NCBI GenBank assembly: GCA_036365515.1
Contig: CM070876.1
Location: forward strand, 102,052,310-102,116,309
DNA from: Torymus aiolomorphi
Lineage: Eukaryota > Arthropoda > Insecta > Hymenoptera > Torymidae
Length of the DNA: 64,000 bases
Reading direction: 5' to 3'
Under the pieces are notes generated by a model. That model did not search any database and was not told the origin of the DNA. It saw nothing but the letters and a program-made list of their open reading frames with translations. Positions 55,401 through 64,000 of the stretch are shown here, one piece after another. Numbering within the stretch: the stretch's first letter is position 1; each line of letters begins with the position of its first letter. The position numbers were made by a program, and so were the translations under genes.

Positions 55401-58400
55401 TAGGCTACAAGTAATACAATTAGACAGACTTTTAGGAGGTGGAATAGAAACAGGATCTATTACAGAAATCTTTGGAGAATTTAGTTTTAATAGATTATCT
55501 AGTTGAAAATCTAGGTGAAAATAGTGTGCTTTTTTTGAGGGATTGGAAACTCACTGATAACAAACTCAAAAAAAGAACGTAGTGATCTGCCTGGTACAAG
55601 TGTATTATTGTCAAAAAGTGACATCTAATCAGTGTTTTGCGTTAAATTAAATAAAGTACTAGTATGATGTGTTACATGATGAAATAAAATCAGTATTTAT
55701 AATTAACAATTTAAATAAGTAGTGTAAATAAACAGTGTTATAACCAAAAATAAATAGTGATCTTCCCGATACAAATTTATTATTGTATTGTTAAAAAGTG
55801 ATATCTAATCATTGTTTTGTGTTAAACAAAATAAAGTACCAGTATGATGTATTACATGAAATTAAATCAATGTTTATAATCAACAATTTAAATAAATAAA
55901 AAAATAAAATAAAAAATAATAAATAAAATCAACTTAATTTAACTTTTACTTTTTAAATTTGAGTTTCAAATATTTTGAGAGTAGCTCAAGTGTGTATTCA
56001 TAAATAATATAAAATACAATATTATGAAAAAAAATAATTTTTATTAAACTATACAAAGTTCTGTTAAATTATATTTGTACATAATTTATTTTAATCTCAT
56101 TAGTAAAAACTAAATATTTCTCACATTGTGTTTATGATCCAAAACAGATTTAAAGTTTTGAACAGCACTTTGTAACTGTTGAACTTGACTTTGGGGTATG
56201 GAAGCTTTCTTTATACTTGCACGTTTTAACTTCATGTAAGTCGTGTCAGCTAAAAAGTATTTTAATATTGAAATAATGATATTACTATAATTTGTATGTA
56301 AAATTAAAATTGTTATTTAAGTACAAAGTCTTACCATTAGGTCGGCACTCAAGTTTCTGAACAATTTTACTTTCCATAGACAATTTGTCTGTTTCTAGTA
56401 CAACAGCATCAGAATTATTTGATGCTAAAAGATAAAAACTTTATTAACGAATGTAAATTTATAGTTTATTACCTAATTACGTTAAAGAGTATGTTTTTTA
56501 CCTGGAATATCAGAAAAAATTCCTAATGTCTGGTGTAGTATAACTGCCCCAATAAACAAAGTTGCTGCCCGACAACCAAACCTGCCCACATCAAGTTTGC
56601 GTTCTTCTGGAATGTCATGTTTTACAGGTTCTTTGAGAGCTAAGGCTGCCTCTGAAAGTCCAAGTGTGACCTCTGCTTTTTGTTTAAAGTGTCTAAAATG
56701 AACATATTTAAGTGGTAATAATTACAAAATTAACAAAGTCTAAAAAATGTCATTTTATATTTAAATTTTCTTTATTGTTTTTATACCACTTTAACCTCAA
56801 AATCATAACTTTAATATGATTGTTCGGCTCTTGTGGTATAAAATACTAAACAACACTGGTGCGTAAGGTGATTATTACCTTATTCGACATTTTGTCACTC
56901 GCTTCGCTTGTGCGAAAAACGTCTCATGCAGTAAATAATCACCTTCCACACCCGTATAATCGTAATGTACTATAATGTAAAATTTTTAGAAAAAAACTTA
57001 CTTTACTATCTTAAGTTTTGCCACTTTGATATGACCAGGTGCTTTTTGCCATTTATTTTTTCGATATACTTTGGTACTTTAACCAACCAAATACCACGAT
57101 TTGCATTAGTTAGATCTAAACCTTTTTCTATGTGTGCTGCTGAAGCGGATGACATCTTTTTTCTTAAGTTTACCTAAAATACAAAATAATAAGAATGCTA
57201 AAGTAACAGGTTATTCAAAATAACATAGAAATCCATCTAAATAAATATTACTTACTAAACTTTGAAATGACATTCAAATAAAATTGTTACTGTGTAAACA
57301 GTAGATTAATGATAAAATTTATGAAAACTAATTTTAAGTTTATATTGAAACTAGGATTATTTACTACAAAATATAAACAAAGCATGTGTATTAAAATATT
57401 TATATATATGTATTTATTTTTTTAAATATTTATTCATATTTTCAAAATCCAAAATAACATGAACAGCACCTACATCTAAATTTTATTTTAAAAAAATATA
57501 TATATATAATAGTATTAAATAATTTAATTTATAATAAATATTTTCGATTTAAATTGATTTGTAGATTAGAACGTACTGAAAATTTGGAGCAAGAAATGTC
57601 TCAATTGAAAATGACCAAAGCTGAATATTTGTCAAAAATAGCTGTATATGAGACTCTCTCTCCCTCCCCTCTCTCTCCCCACCTTTCTCCCTCCCTCTCT
57701 CTCCCTCTCTCCCTCTCTCAACATCTGTTAAATTGAGTACCAAAAACTTTAATGAGAGCTTAAATATTTTTTTAAAACAATCAACACATTTTTTAAAAGC
57801 TAATTTTTTAAGTACGTTCTAACAACAATTTGTCTAGTCCTTTTAATTTTTCTAGTCTCATCTATTCAATAAGCACTCTGTACAAATGGTAATAATTTTT
57901 TTCATGACTGTACAAGTAAATACTACCATTTAATAATGATATTAAAAATATACTACAATAAACTATCGTAACGTTATCACACTATGTAATTATTATTTTC
58001 TCTTCAAAAATTGTGAAATCTATCTAAAAAAACATTTTACAAAAGTTTAAACTAAGGCAAGTATTAGTCTCTCTCTCCCTCCCCCTCTCTCCCTCACTTT
58101 CTCTCTCTCCCTCCCTCTCTTTCTCCCCTGTCTCTCTCTCCCTCTCTCTCTTTCCCTCCCTTCTCTCTCCCTCTCTCTCTCAACATCTGTCAAACTGAGT
58201 ACCAAAAACTTTAATGAGAGCTTAAATATTTTTTAAAAACAATCAACCCGTTTATTAAAAGCTAATTTTTGAAGTACGTTCTAACAACAATTTTTCTAGT
58301 CCTTTTAATTCTTCTAGTCTCATCTATTCAATAAGCACTCTCTACAAATGGTAATAATTTTTTTCATGACTGTACAAATAATAATATTGTTAATATAAAA

Positions 58401-61400
58401 CTTTCTACGAAAGTATAAAACTCTACAAATGGTAATAATTTTTTTCATGACTGTACAAATAATAATATAAAACTTTCTACGAAAGTATAAAACTCTACAA
58501 ATGGTAATAATTTTCTTCATGACTGTACAAATAATAATATTGTTAATATAAAACTTTCTACGAAAGTATAAAATAAGGCAAGTATAGAAATTTTTTCTTT
58601 ATAATTTACTCTCCCTCCCTCTCTTCCCCCGCCCTCTCTCGCCATCTATTTCTCCTCCCGTCCTCTCTCTCTCTTCCTCTCTCCCTATCTATCAATATCC
58701 GCCAAACTCTGTACCAAAAAATTTAATGAGAAATTTAACAACACAATTTTTGTACAGACCTTTTATTTCTTCGAATCTCATCTATTCAATAAGCACTCTC
58801 TGCAAATGGTAATAATTTTTTTCATGACTGTACCAATAATAATATTGTTAATATAAAACTTTCTACGAAAGTATAAAATAAGGCAAGTATAGATGTTTTT
58901 TCTGTATAATCTAAAAAATAATAATATTTATGATTTTTTAAAAGAAATCAAATAAATACTAGTGAAAAAGTCTTTTACTTCTTTGAGTCATTGTATGGTG
59001 AACAAATTATATGTTAGTAAGTACATTCAAATTGTTCACTGCAAATCAAACAAATGAAAGTTGTGAAATCAATTATCGATAGTCAAGTAATGAAACAACT
59101 CTCGGAAACAACTGTGTGACTGTTCTCAGAAATGTATTAAAATTTGTTCATCCTTCTATACAAATTAGACACAAGAAAGAACTGAAATCAATTTATTGTA
59201 GTCAAGTACCTATAAGTTAACTTGACTGAATAATACAACTTTTCGTACCTACTCAAAAATATTCAGTCAGCGGGCATAAAGTACTACTTAACGCCCAAGA
59301 GGCGTAATAGCTCCCATACTCCTACAAAACTTTATAGACGCACTTTACACCCGTGTGGGCAAAAATTATTTCAATTGTATAATATGTAAGTACATTCAAA
59401 TTGTTCATTGTAAATCAAACAAACGAAAGTTGTGAAATCAATTACCGATAGTCAAGTAATGCAGACAACTCTCCGAAACAACTGTATGACTGTTCTCAGA
59501 AATGTATTCAAATTCTGTTCATTCTTCTATACAAATTAAACACAAGGAAGTACTGAAATCAATTTATTGTAGTCAAGTAACCATAGGTTAACTTGACGGA
59601 CATAATAGAACTTTTAGTACCTTGCGTGTAAAATTACATTTTACGCCCACGTTGTAACTTCAAAAATATTCAGCCAGCGGGCATAAAGTACTACTTAACG
59701 CCTAACAAGCGCAATAGCTTACATACACCTACAAAACTTTATAGAACCTACGCACTTTACGCCCGTGTGGGCGAAAATTATTTTAATTATATAACTATTA
59801 TGCCTTCCTTTTATTTCTAAAATTCATAAGAATTTTATCATATATTTATGAAAAGTCAAAGCCTATATAAAAAAATTACATAGTTACCACCACATCCCCA
59901 TTTTTCATTATTCTTTCTCAATTTTGAAATTTCTATAATATCTTGGGAAGACAATAGAAGTCTATAGAGCTGCTCTAGCAGTGGTGGACCTCCAATCTCC
60001 CATACATACTTGGCGGGCCCGAAGGTTTGCAGTTTACCGGTGGGCTTTGTAAATGTAGAATACTAAATTTTTGCATAAATTCATTAACAATGTTTATATC
60101 TATAAGCCCACTATAAATAATTACATTGGCTCTAGTTTTTAATTGATACCGCTTTTACTTTCATTACCCAAAATATTTTTCCTTGTGTCCGTCTTTTTTA
60201 AGCGGGAATGAGATAAAAAATGCATATACATTTATAGTCTACTCAAAAGTGCTTTAGATTTTATTAACCATTTTGTAAGCCACCTATTTTTTATCCTTTT
60301 CCCGTGTGTAAATATCATATGAGATCTCATATGAGATCTGATGTCCGATATTCTCATATGAGATCTCATATGATATTCTCATGCGGGTTTGTACTTTCTA
60401 TTTAAAAACAGAGTAATAGATTCAATACGGATCAGTATTTAATATGTAGAAGCAACCCATTTATACATTTTATCTGGTCTTTAAACATATGAATATTTAT
60501 ATGAAAATGACCATGTCTACACCTTAAACTGCAAACCTTCGGGCCCACCAAGTATGTATGGGAGATTGGAGGTCCACCACTGCTAGAGCAGCTCTATAGA
60601 CTTCTATTGTCTTCCCAAGATATTATAGAAATTTCAAAATTGAGAAAGAATAATGAAAAATGGGGATGTGGTGGTAACTATGTAATTTTTTTATATAGGC
60701 TTTGACTTTTCATAAATATATGATAAAATTCTTATGAATTTTAGAAATAAAAGGAAGGCATAATAGTTATATAATTAAAATAATTTTCACCCACACGGGC
60801 GTAAAGTGCGTAGGTTCTATAAAGTTTTGTAGGAGTATGGAAGCTATTACGCCTCTTGGGCGTTAAGTAGTACTTTATGCCCGCTGACTGAATATTTTTG
60901 AGTAGGTACGAAAAGTTGTATTATTCAGTCAAGTTAACTTATAGGTACTTGACTACAATAAATTGATTTCAGTTCTTTCTTGTGTCTAATTTGTATAGAA
61001 GGATGAACAAATTTTAATACATTTCTGAGAACAGTCACACAGTTGTTTCCGAGAGTTGTTTCATTACTTGACTATCGATAATTGATTTCACAACTTTCAT
61101 TTGTTTGATTTGCAGTGAACAATTTGAATGTACTTACTAACATATAATTTGTTCAGCATACAATGACTCAAAGAAGTAAAATTGATTATTCACCAAGTTG
61201 AGAGAAAAGTTTATAAGAATGAAATTATAAAGAAAATATGTTACTCTTTTTTCGTTTCGGCGGCATATAAGTATAATAAACTTAATAATGGGTAAGTTGA
61301 AAAATTATATGTTGACACGAGGGAATAATTTTAGTCATAGACGCCTACATGTTTGCAGCCCTCGGGTGACAACTCCACACTTAGTGCTTAGACCTATTTT

Positions 61401-62064
61401 ATGCTCTTGGTGAAAATAAATTATTACTAGACTTTTCTCCATATTGAACATTTAAGAATACTAATAACCAAGTTGAACAAAATCTTAACTCATGAATGTC
61501 CTCTCAAAAATGGTGATATCACAAAGCGTTTGACAATAAGATCCGTTGTAAATAAGTGCACGGAAAAAAATTCCTGTATTAGTCATACCAGCACTGAGAA
61601 TGAGTGTGTATGATAATGTGGCGCACTGGATGTTGCAAAGCGCTGTAAAAACAATTTGTTTTTTACAGCAGCATAATCTCAAAATTGTACTTTTATGAGA
61701 TTTCTAGGCTTCCTTACTCTAAAATACTGTATGAAATTCGCGTGGAAGATAATTGTTAAGAATCTTTCTTAATTATTAAAAATTATTATACACTTTGCCA
61801 TAAATACGATTATAATTTTATAGCGAGTAAAATATTCTTTCAATGTTAAGAATCCTTTTTCTTTGCATGCACTTCTTCTTTTCATTATTTATCAAGCCGT
61901 TATTTTGAACACGCTTTAAACATTTTTTGCAGAGGATCAGAGGAAATTGAAAGATAGATCTTCAAATCAGCCAAAGAAAATCGTCTCATCTACTAAGGTA
62001 CATTTTGATAATGGGAGTACTGAAGAGCCTGAGAATGAAGAGCCTGAGAAGTCGCGTGTACAAA
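46269..62064 (+). CDS. Spliced insect gene of unknown function, phase 1-1 exons, partly duplicated
   Basis: Exons with GT/AG borders on the plus strand: 46269-46469, 48031-48102, 48413-48591, 49796-49879 (possible alternative end), 49928-49975, 50820-50912, 51787-51831, 52582-52674, 53223-53308 (frameshifted), 54442-54503 (possible end) and 61933-62064. All but 48413-48591 (phase 0 donor), its alternative partner 49796-49879, the frameshifted 53223-53308 and the terminal 54442-54503 start and end in phase 1, so they can be skipped without changing frame. The protein is charged and low in hydrophobics (KKYEELQDKTERKRRAAKK, PEDADDSG, ENEEPEK), like the disordered middle of insect nuclear proteins. 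I recognise no domain. The first and last exons were not found. Introns hold many repeats and a gene on the other strand. Confidence 0.6.
46610..46770. repeat. Interspersed repeat with 'GAGCGAAGCGAC' core
   Basis: CAAGGGGCGAAAGTAGCAG, TACGAGCGAAGCGACCC and GAACCGTGTTATGTATAGTA are shared in order with 62165-62330 (CAAGGGGAGAAAAT to TTACCGTGTTACGCGTAG). Intronic. Confidence 0.55.
47705..47960. repeat. CGTACG-rich palindromic repeat array in an intron
   Basis: GCGTACGTT-type words recur at about 12-base steps from 47835 to 47885 (GCGTACGTTGGCGTACGTTC...), then recur in opposite orientation to 47950 (ACGCAAACGTACGTGAACG). CGTACG is self-complementary, so the whole block can fold back. Open frames here are by-products. 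Confidence 0.75.
48031..48102 (+). CDS. Exon b
   Basis: Acceptor TTCTTTTAAG, donor GTACGT. It encodes LASGSTATETFSNTDNAIAL with both ends in phase 1, length 72. It joins in frame to exon a (A + AG giving Lys). Confidence 0.65.
48413..48591 (+). CDS. Exon c
   Basis: Acceptor TTTTTGTAG, donor GTAAGA. The frame encodes MEDLLNIAVKNKPIIRSQE, KKYVLVDERRKTQN and IIHAQRYDLLA. It joins exon b in frame and ends in phase 0, unlike the other exons, so the next phase-1 exon cannot follow it directly. Confidence 0.7.
49276..49698. mobile_element. Foldback element, ~420 bp
   Basis: The arms mirror each other from CGGGTGGGAAGAGGAAGGTT to AACCTTCCTCTTCCCACCCG. Each arm holds four variants of AAGGTTCTATTTGGGCCGAG. 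The centre includes a duplicated CTACCTTCGAAAGCTTGAAA. It lies within an intron of the unknown gene. Confidence 0.88.
49796..49879 (+). CDS. Possible alternative terminal exon
   Basis: Acceptor TTGATTCCAG. In phase 0 it reads NQLSEKDIPFGAKGLHLAQ and stops at 49877-49879. It fits the phase 0 donor of exon c, so a short isoform ending here is plausible. Inference from phase only. Confidence 0.4.
   Translation, partial: NQLSEKDIPFGAKGLHLAQVDVSLLVL
49928..49975 (+). CDS. Exon d
   Basis: Acceptor TTTAATACAG, donor GTATAG. It encodes DVDTDLEKLYQLNKQ-type sequence, length 48, phase 1-1. Confidence 0.5.
50022..50193. mobile_element. MITE with ~45 bp inverted ends
   Basis: It begins ACCCAACTCCAGGGATTC and ends with the complement; arms extend through GAACGTGTCCTCTCAG. 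A short loop contains the only unique sequence. No clear target duplication. Confidence 0.8.
50442..50496. repeat. (CA)n microsatellite
   Basis: Interrupted CACACA/CATACA tract of about 55 bases in an intron. Confidence 0.9.
50820..50912 (+). CDS. Exon e1 (duplicated exon family)
   Basis: Acceptor CATTATTTTTAG, donor GTAAAT. It encodes SKKISVDNTTKKPKPIHPS and ends PEDADDS, 93 bases, phase 1-1. Exons at 52582 and 53223 and the intron ends before them are related. Confidence 0.7.
51787..51831 (+). CDS. Exon f
   Basis: Acceptor TTTTTGCAG, donor GTAAGC. It encodes NSSITDTGQPSTSK, 45 bases, phase 1-1. Confidence 0.5.
52582..52674 (+). CDS. Exon e2 (duplicated exon family)
   Basis: Acceptor CATTATTTTCAG, donor GTAAAT. 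It encodes VPKISTDKKMKERKPILSS and ends SGDLDDS. Same length (93) and phase as exon e1, with the KIS-D-K-KP-PI pattern conserved. Confidence 0.7.
52955..53080 (+). repeat. Interspersed repeat with 'GAGCGAAATAAT' core (copy)
   Basis: AACCTCAAAATCACAAC, GTGGTATAAAATACTCG and CACCCGTGTCGAAATGTAC are shared with 56790-56972 and, in reverse, 1940-2238. Confidence 0.6.
53223..53308 (+). pseudogene. Exon e3, frameshifted copy of the duplicated exon
   Basis: Acceptor CATTATTTTCAG, donor GTAAAT. The first half reads VSEVSEKVEDS; the second half reads PPISSSFNEFPEDTDDS in a different frame. It is 86 bases instead of 93, so a net loss of seven bases breaks the phase 1-1 pattern. It is probably skipped or dead. 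Confidence 0.65.
53690..53955. repeat. Tandem duplication of ~112 bp
   Basis: A unit running from ACACACACATATGTGATCG through AACATGTCAGTATATTTA to GATAGTTAATAACATAT is present twice, with only a couple of differences. Confidence 0.85.
54442..54503 (+). CDS. Possible terminal exon
   Basis: Acceptor ACTAATTTTAG. In phase 1 it reads DGRYHHIPMIRGNMYGRHCW and stops. A GTAATA donor inside could splice further. Neighbouring frame NNDSSVSTEKPYKRESRN (54510-54628) also looks protein-like, so a frameshift within a longer exon is possible. Confidence 0.4.
55295..55392 (+). other. Exon-like open frame, Ser-rich
   Basis: Acceptor TTTCATTTTCAG. In phase 1 it reads YRIFSQTLTSGTDSYQRSS and further Ser/Asn residues, and stops at 55392 (CGGTAA overlaps a GTAAAG donor). 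It may be a terminal exon of the unknown gene; not otherwise supported. Confidence 0.3.
55417..55482 (+). pseudogene. RAD51: RAD51 recombinase fragment, 22 residues
   Basis: The frame reads QLDRLLGGGIETGSITEIFG then EF, matching the strongly conserved segment just before Walker A of RAD51, the strand-exchange recombinase of homologous repair. The match stops exactly where the ATP-binding loop should begin, and flanking frames contain stops. It looks like an isolated exon remnant or captured fragment, not a working gene. Confidence 0.8.
55560..55910. repeat. Tandem duplication of ~165 bp
   Basis: Two diverged copies share TAGTGATCT, TTATTATTGT, AAAAGTGAYATCTAATCA and AGTATGATGTRTTACATGA in order. 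Confidence 0.75.
56110..57155 (-). pseudogene. GTF2F2: General transcription factor IIF subunit 2 (TFIIF beta, RAP30), truncated and frameshifted
   Basis: TFIIF beta helps RNA polymerase II initiate. Four minus-strand exons: 57155-57002, 56692-56502, 56424-56335 and 56249-56110, with GT/AG borders and compatible phases. Exon 1 reads MSSASAAHIEKGLDL, then NRGIWLVKVPKYI, and after a one-base shift KWQKAPGHIKVAKL. Exon 2 has EVTLGLSEAALALKEP and KLDV...HQTLGIFSD, with an unexpected insert of about 13 residues between. Exons 3 and 4 give DKLSMESKIVQKLECRP and TTYMKLKRASIKKAS. The stop at 56110 removes the C-terminal winged helix, leaving about 160 of some 250 residues. Intron 1 contains an interspersed repeat. 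It sits inside an intron of the plus-strand gene. Probably a decaying duplicate. Confidence 0.85.
56790..56972 (+). repeat. Interspersed repeat with 'GCTTCGCTTGTGCG' core (copy)
   Basis: AACCTCAAAATCATAAC through CACTCGCTTCGCTTGTGCG to CACACCCGTATAATCG and AATGTACTATAATG; the segment order is the reverse of 1940-2238. GGTGATTATTACC and GTAAATAATCACC form internal inverted repeats. Confidence 0.65.
57160..57640. other. No gene recognised
   Basis: AT-rich DNA upstream of the TFIIF beta copy. It might contain that gene's promoter, but no element is clear. Confidence 0.35.
57645..58905. repeat. Tandem ~430-540 bp repeat with CT-microsatellite heads
   Basis: Three units (from about 57645, 58065 and 58605) start with CTCTCTCCCTC tracts, then CAACATCTGTYAAAYTGAGT, ACTTTAATGAGAGCTTAAAT, ACGTTCTAACAACAATTT and TCTCATCTATTCAATAAGC. 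Within the second unit a 63-80 bp sub-repeat (AATGGTAATAATTTTTTTCA) is repeated four times (58340-58565). Overlapping open frames are by-products. Confidence 0.85.
58973..61181. mobile_element. Large foldback element, 2.2 kb
   Basis: The left arm (58973-60036) and right arm (60525-61181) mirror each other at high identity from TTTTACTTCTTTGAGTCATT inward to CTGCAAACCTTCGGGCC. The left arm carries an extra copy of about 400 bases (59386-59800), so the arms are unequal (about 1064 and 657 bp). The spacer of about 490 bp contains a CATATGAGATCTCATATG palindrome cluster at 60315-60380. No ORF is seen. It sits in an intron of the unknown gene. Confidence 0.9.
61182..61932 (+). repeat. Intron segment duplicated from the e-exon region
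   Basis: CACCAAGTTGAGAGAAAAG, CGTTTCGGCGGCATATAAG and TTTATGCTCTTGGTGAAAAT parallel segments at 50950-51110 and 52715-53095. The end GAACACGCTTTAAACATT matches the intron ends before exons e1, e2 and e3. This supports segmental duplication of exon plus intron. Confidence 0.75.
61933..62064 (+). CDS. Exon g
   Basis: Acceptor ATTTTTTGCAG, donor GTAAGA. It encodes DQRKLKDRSSNQPKKIVSS and an ENEEPEKSRVQ end with a short EEPENEEPE repeat. 132 bases, phase 1-1. Downstream exons, if any, were not found in the window. Confidence 0.65.
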
Positions 62065-64000
62065 GTAAGAAACTTTTATTTTAAATTAAGCTTTGTTGTC
62101 ATTTATTTCTTTTTTTTTTTTAATAAATTCTTTTTTTGTAAAAGTTATTTTGATGATTAATATAGTCTACATTATGCAGCAAGGGGAGAAAATGAATTAT
62201 CTCCGATGGGGATAAGTTATTAAAGAGAGTTGAAGTACAGAGTGCTAAAGTCATCGATACGATAACGCGTATTAATACCTCACCCATGTTTGAAGTAGCT
62301 TTTTTACCGTGTTACGCGTAGTGTTGTATTTACTTTATAACTTCAGTATGTTAAATGACACATTTATTCACAGTTATAAAAACTGTGTTGTGCATATCCG
62401 TTTCCCTTATTTTCTCTCAACGTGCTGCTACAGAGAAAAAGGATGCTTAACATTAAATGCACGGCATAAACTATTAACGAGCCGCTCATTGGATATTGAG
62501 TTGAATTGAACAATAATCCTTACTAGTTAAGAAGCCACATATTTGAAATTGTAGAAAATTTGAAATACACGAGTCGCGCTTTAACTGTTAAGGTGTATCA
62601 CTTAATCGTTAAGAGGACGTCGGATATCGGCAGTAGGAATCTGTTTTACCATAACCTCAAAACACTTCATTTTTGGCTTCTCATTAAATATCCTAAAAAT
62701 TTCGACTAAAAAAAAGACTTGTCCCCCATTCAATTTTTATTGATGAATATAACGAGATGTTTCTCCCATCTTGAAAGCTTTTTGTTTTCTCAAAAACTTG
62801 GAACTACGTTGCGCTATGTGTAAGTCTTATGGGGTAGATGAGGTGACTGCTCCATTTGACTAATTAAAAAATTCAGCAACACTTTTCACGGAAAGAGATA
62901 GTTGTCCCCCCTAGATAAAATGTTGGGGAATATTATCGTAATTATTTTATATTATAAAAGTTAATAATCTCAGAGAAAACTTGGAAATACAAAACGAACT
63001 GTCAAGAAGTAGATAAAGGAACTTCTTTACCATTTGAAATATTGATTTTTAATGTATTTAGTGCCCGCGAGAGGGCGATGCAGACATTTTGTGTGTAAAC
63101 AAGAAACGAAAAGTACCTAGGGTTTTTTTCATGCAACAGTATTTTTAAATTGACGCAAACTTGATTTTAATAAAATTATATGTTACAGCGCATTAATTAA
63201 ACAAAAGTTTTTATTATATAACTTTTCAATTTTAATAATAAATTTAAAATATTTCTTATTACAACACTTTCATTTTTATTGAATCATCTCCATAATAAAA
63301 TAATCATATAAATAATCATTCAAGCACAACGTTCTAAAAGTAGATTTACTTTTCGTTAATAAAAAGTCGATATTAGGAAACTTCTAAAAGAGGCTACCGT
63401 CAAAGTAATTGTAATCCCTCTACATACTTATCGATATTTTTTAATTTATTATACCATCATTTATAAATTTTGCTCCTTAACTTCTGGAATAAAATGCAAT
63501 AAAAATGGTTAAGAAAAAATAAAAATTGTTTTAAAATAACTAAAAATGCGAGACTAGCTTTTTCTCGTCAACCGACGATTACTAATTGTTAGTAATAATA
63601 ATAATAACAGTAAGTGTAACAGAAGATTTGAATGTACATAGCGAAATAAAATCCTTTACTTGAATTTCATGTTTAAGAATTGATGCCTTCAAAATTAGTA
63701 ATCAAGTGTCTTCTGTATTCCTTACCTGGTGAAGTATTACCTACAACCTCTGCCAGTTTCAAAGAAAATTGGGGTTCCGGAACCCTGAGCCTCTCCTGGT
63801 CAGTGAAAATTAAAAATAATTTAATCAAAATACTGCTGTTTGAGAATGAGTTTCTGGGGGAGAAATAAATGAGTTGATTTTAATATAAAATAAAACTATT
63901 TGACTTTATTCAAAGTCCGTTGTGTCCTGTTGACTACATTAGTATGGCATGTAGTGGTAAATTAGGTTTCTTGCACCACAAGCTGGATCAGGTAGCCCTA
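62065..64000. other. No supported gene; one interspersed repeat
   Basis: 62165-62330 resembles the repeat at 46610-46770. A perfect GGGTTCCGGAACCC palindrome lies at about 63771. A short frame at 63680-63868 has no recognisable content. The rest is AT-rich intron- or intergene-like DNA. Confidence 0.4.

Noticed and set aside
57549..57743. Arg/Glu/Gly-rich or Ser/Pro/Leu-rich ORFs
   Set aside because: Translation of a CT/GA microsatellite.
63680..63868. 62-residue plus-strand ORF near the window end
   Set aside because: No domain, no acceptor or upstream exon, and the only notable feature is a 14 bp palindrome.

Overview
This window looks like repeat-dense, AT-rich chromosomal DNA from an arthropod, most likely an insect. 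There are spliced exons with GT/AG borders, metazoan gene remnants (SF3A3, a TFIIF beta gene, a RAD51 fragment), and copia, gypsy-like, I-type, Helitron, Kolobok and Transib-type transposable elements. Nothing bacterial, organellar or viral was recognised. I cannot fix the order from sequence alone.

Layout. 1-1.7 kb: 3' end of a Ty1/copia element with its LTR. 1.9-7.5 kb: interspersed repeats, a 771 bp solo LTR with a 4 bp target duplication, and a pair of small unrecognised ORFs at 5.1-5.8 kb. 8.1-17 kb: a decayed autonomous Helitron (Helentron-like) encoding HUH-Rep, a PIF1-type helicase, an AP-type endonuclease and, unusually, a C-terminal ubiquitin-specific protease domain; a solo LTR and a 145 bp hairpin element have landed in the helicase, and its 3' flank carries eight copies of a hairpin-forming repeat. 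18-20 kb: an inverted copy of a repeat also present at 2.3, 6.4 and 40 kb. 21.3-21.9 kb: SF3A3 pseudogene. 22.0-23.5 kb: a palindromic element split by a Transib-like element with RSS-like ends and a CGCCG duplication. 23.8-32.6 kb (minus): an I-type non-LTR retrotransposon interrupted by a 3.38 kb Kolobok-like DNA transposon in a duplicated TTAA.

33.8-36.8 kb is a cluster of seven palindromic (foldback/MITE) elements, one nested in another. 37.2-45.7 kb is bounded by two inverted arms, each holding divergent copies of a ~140 bp repeat. Inside it is a 2.0 kb TG...CA insertion (4 bp ATTC duplication) that is much richer in GC than its surroundings, encodes a coiled-coil protein ending in a SUMO-interaction-like motif, and contains five evenly spaced 30-nt hairpins whose stems covary around a near-constant loop; this is the strongest candidate for an undescribed structured element.

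46-62 kb holds exons of one unrecognised insect gene on the plus strand. Nearly all its exons are phase 1-1, and several were duplicated together with intron sequence. Its introns contain foldback elements (one 2.2 kb), CT-rich tandem repeats, a minus-strand TFIIF beta (GTF2F2) gene with a frameshift and an early stop, and a short RAD51 fragment. The last 1.9 kb has no gene I can support. Overall the window reads as one degraded host gene and several host pseudogenes embedded in layers of nested mobile elements; insertion order can be read from target duplications and empty-site comparisons.
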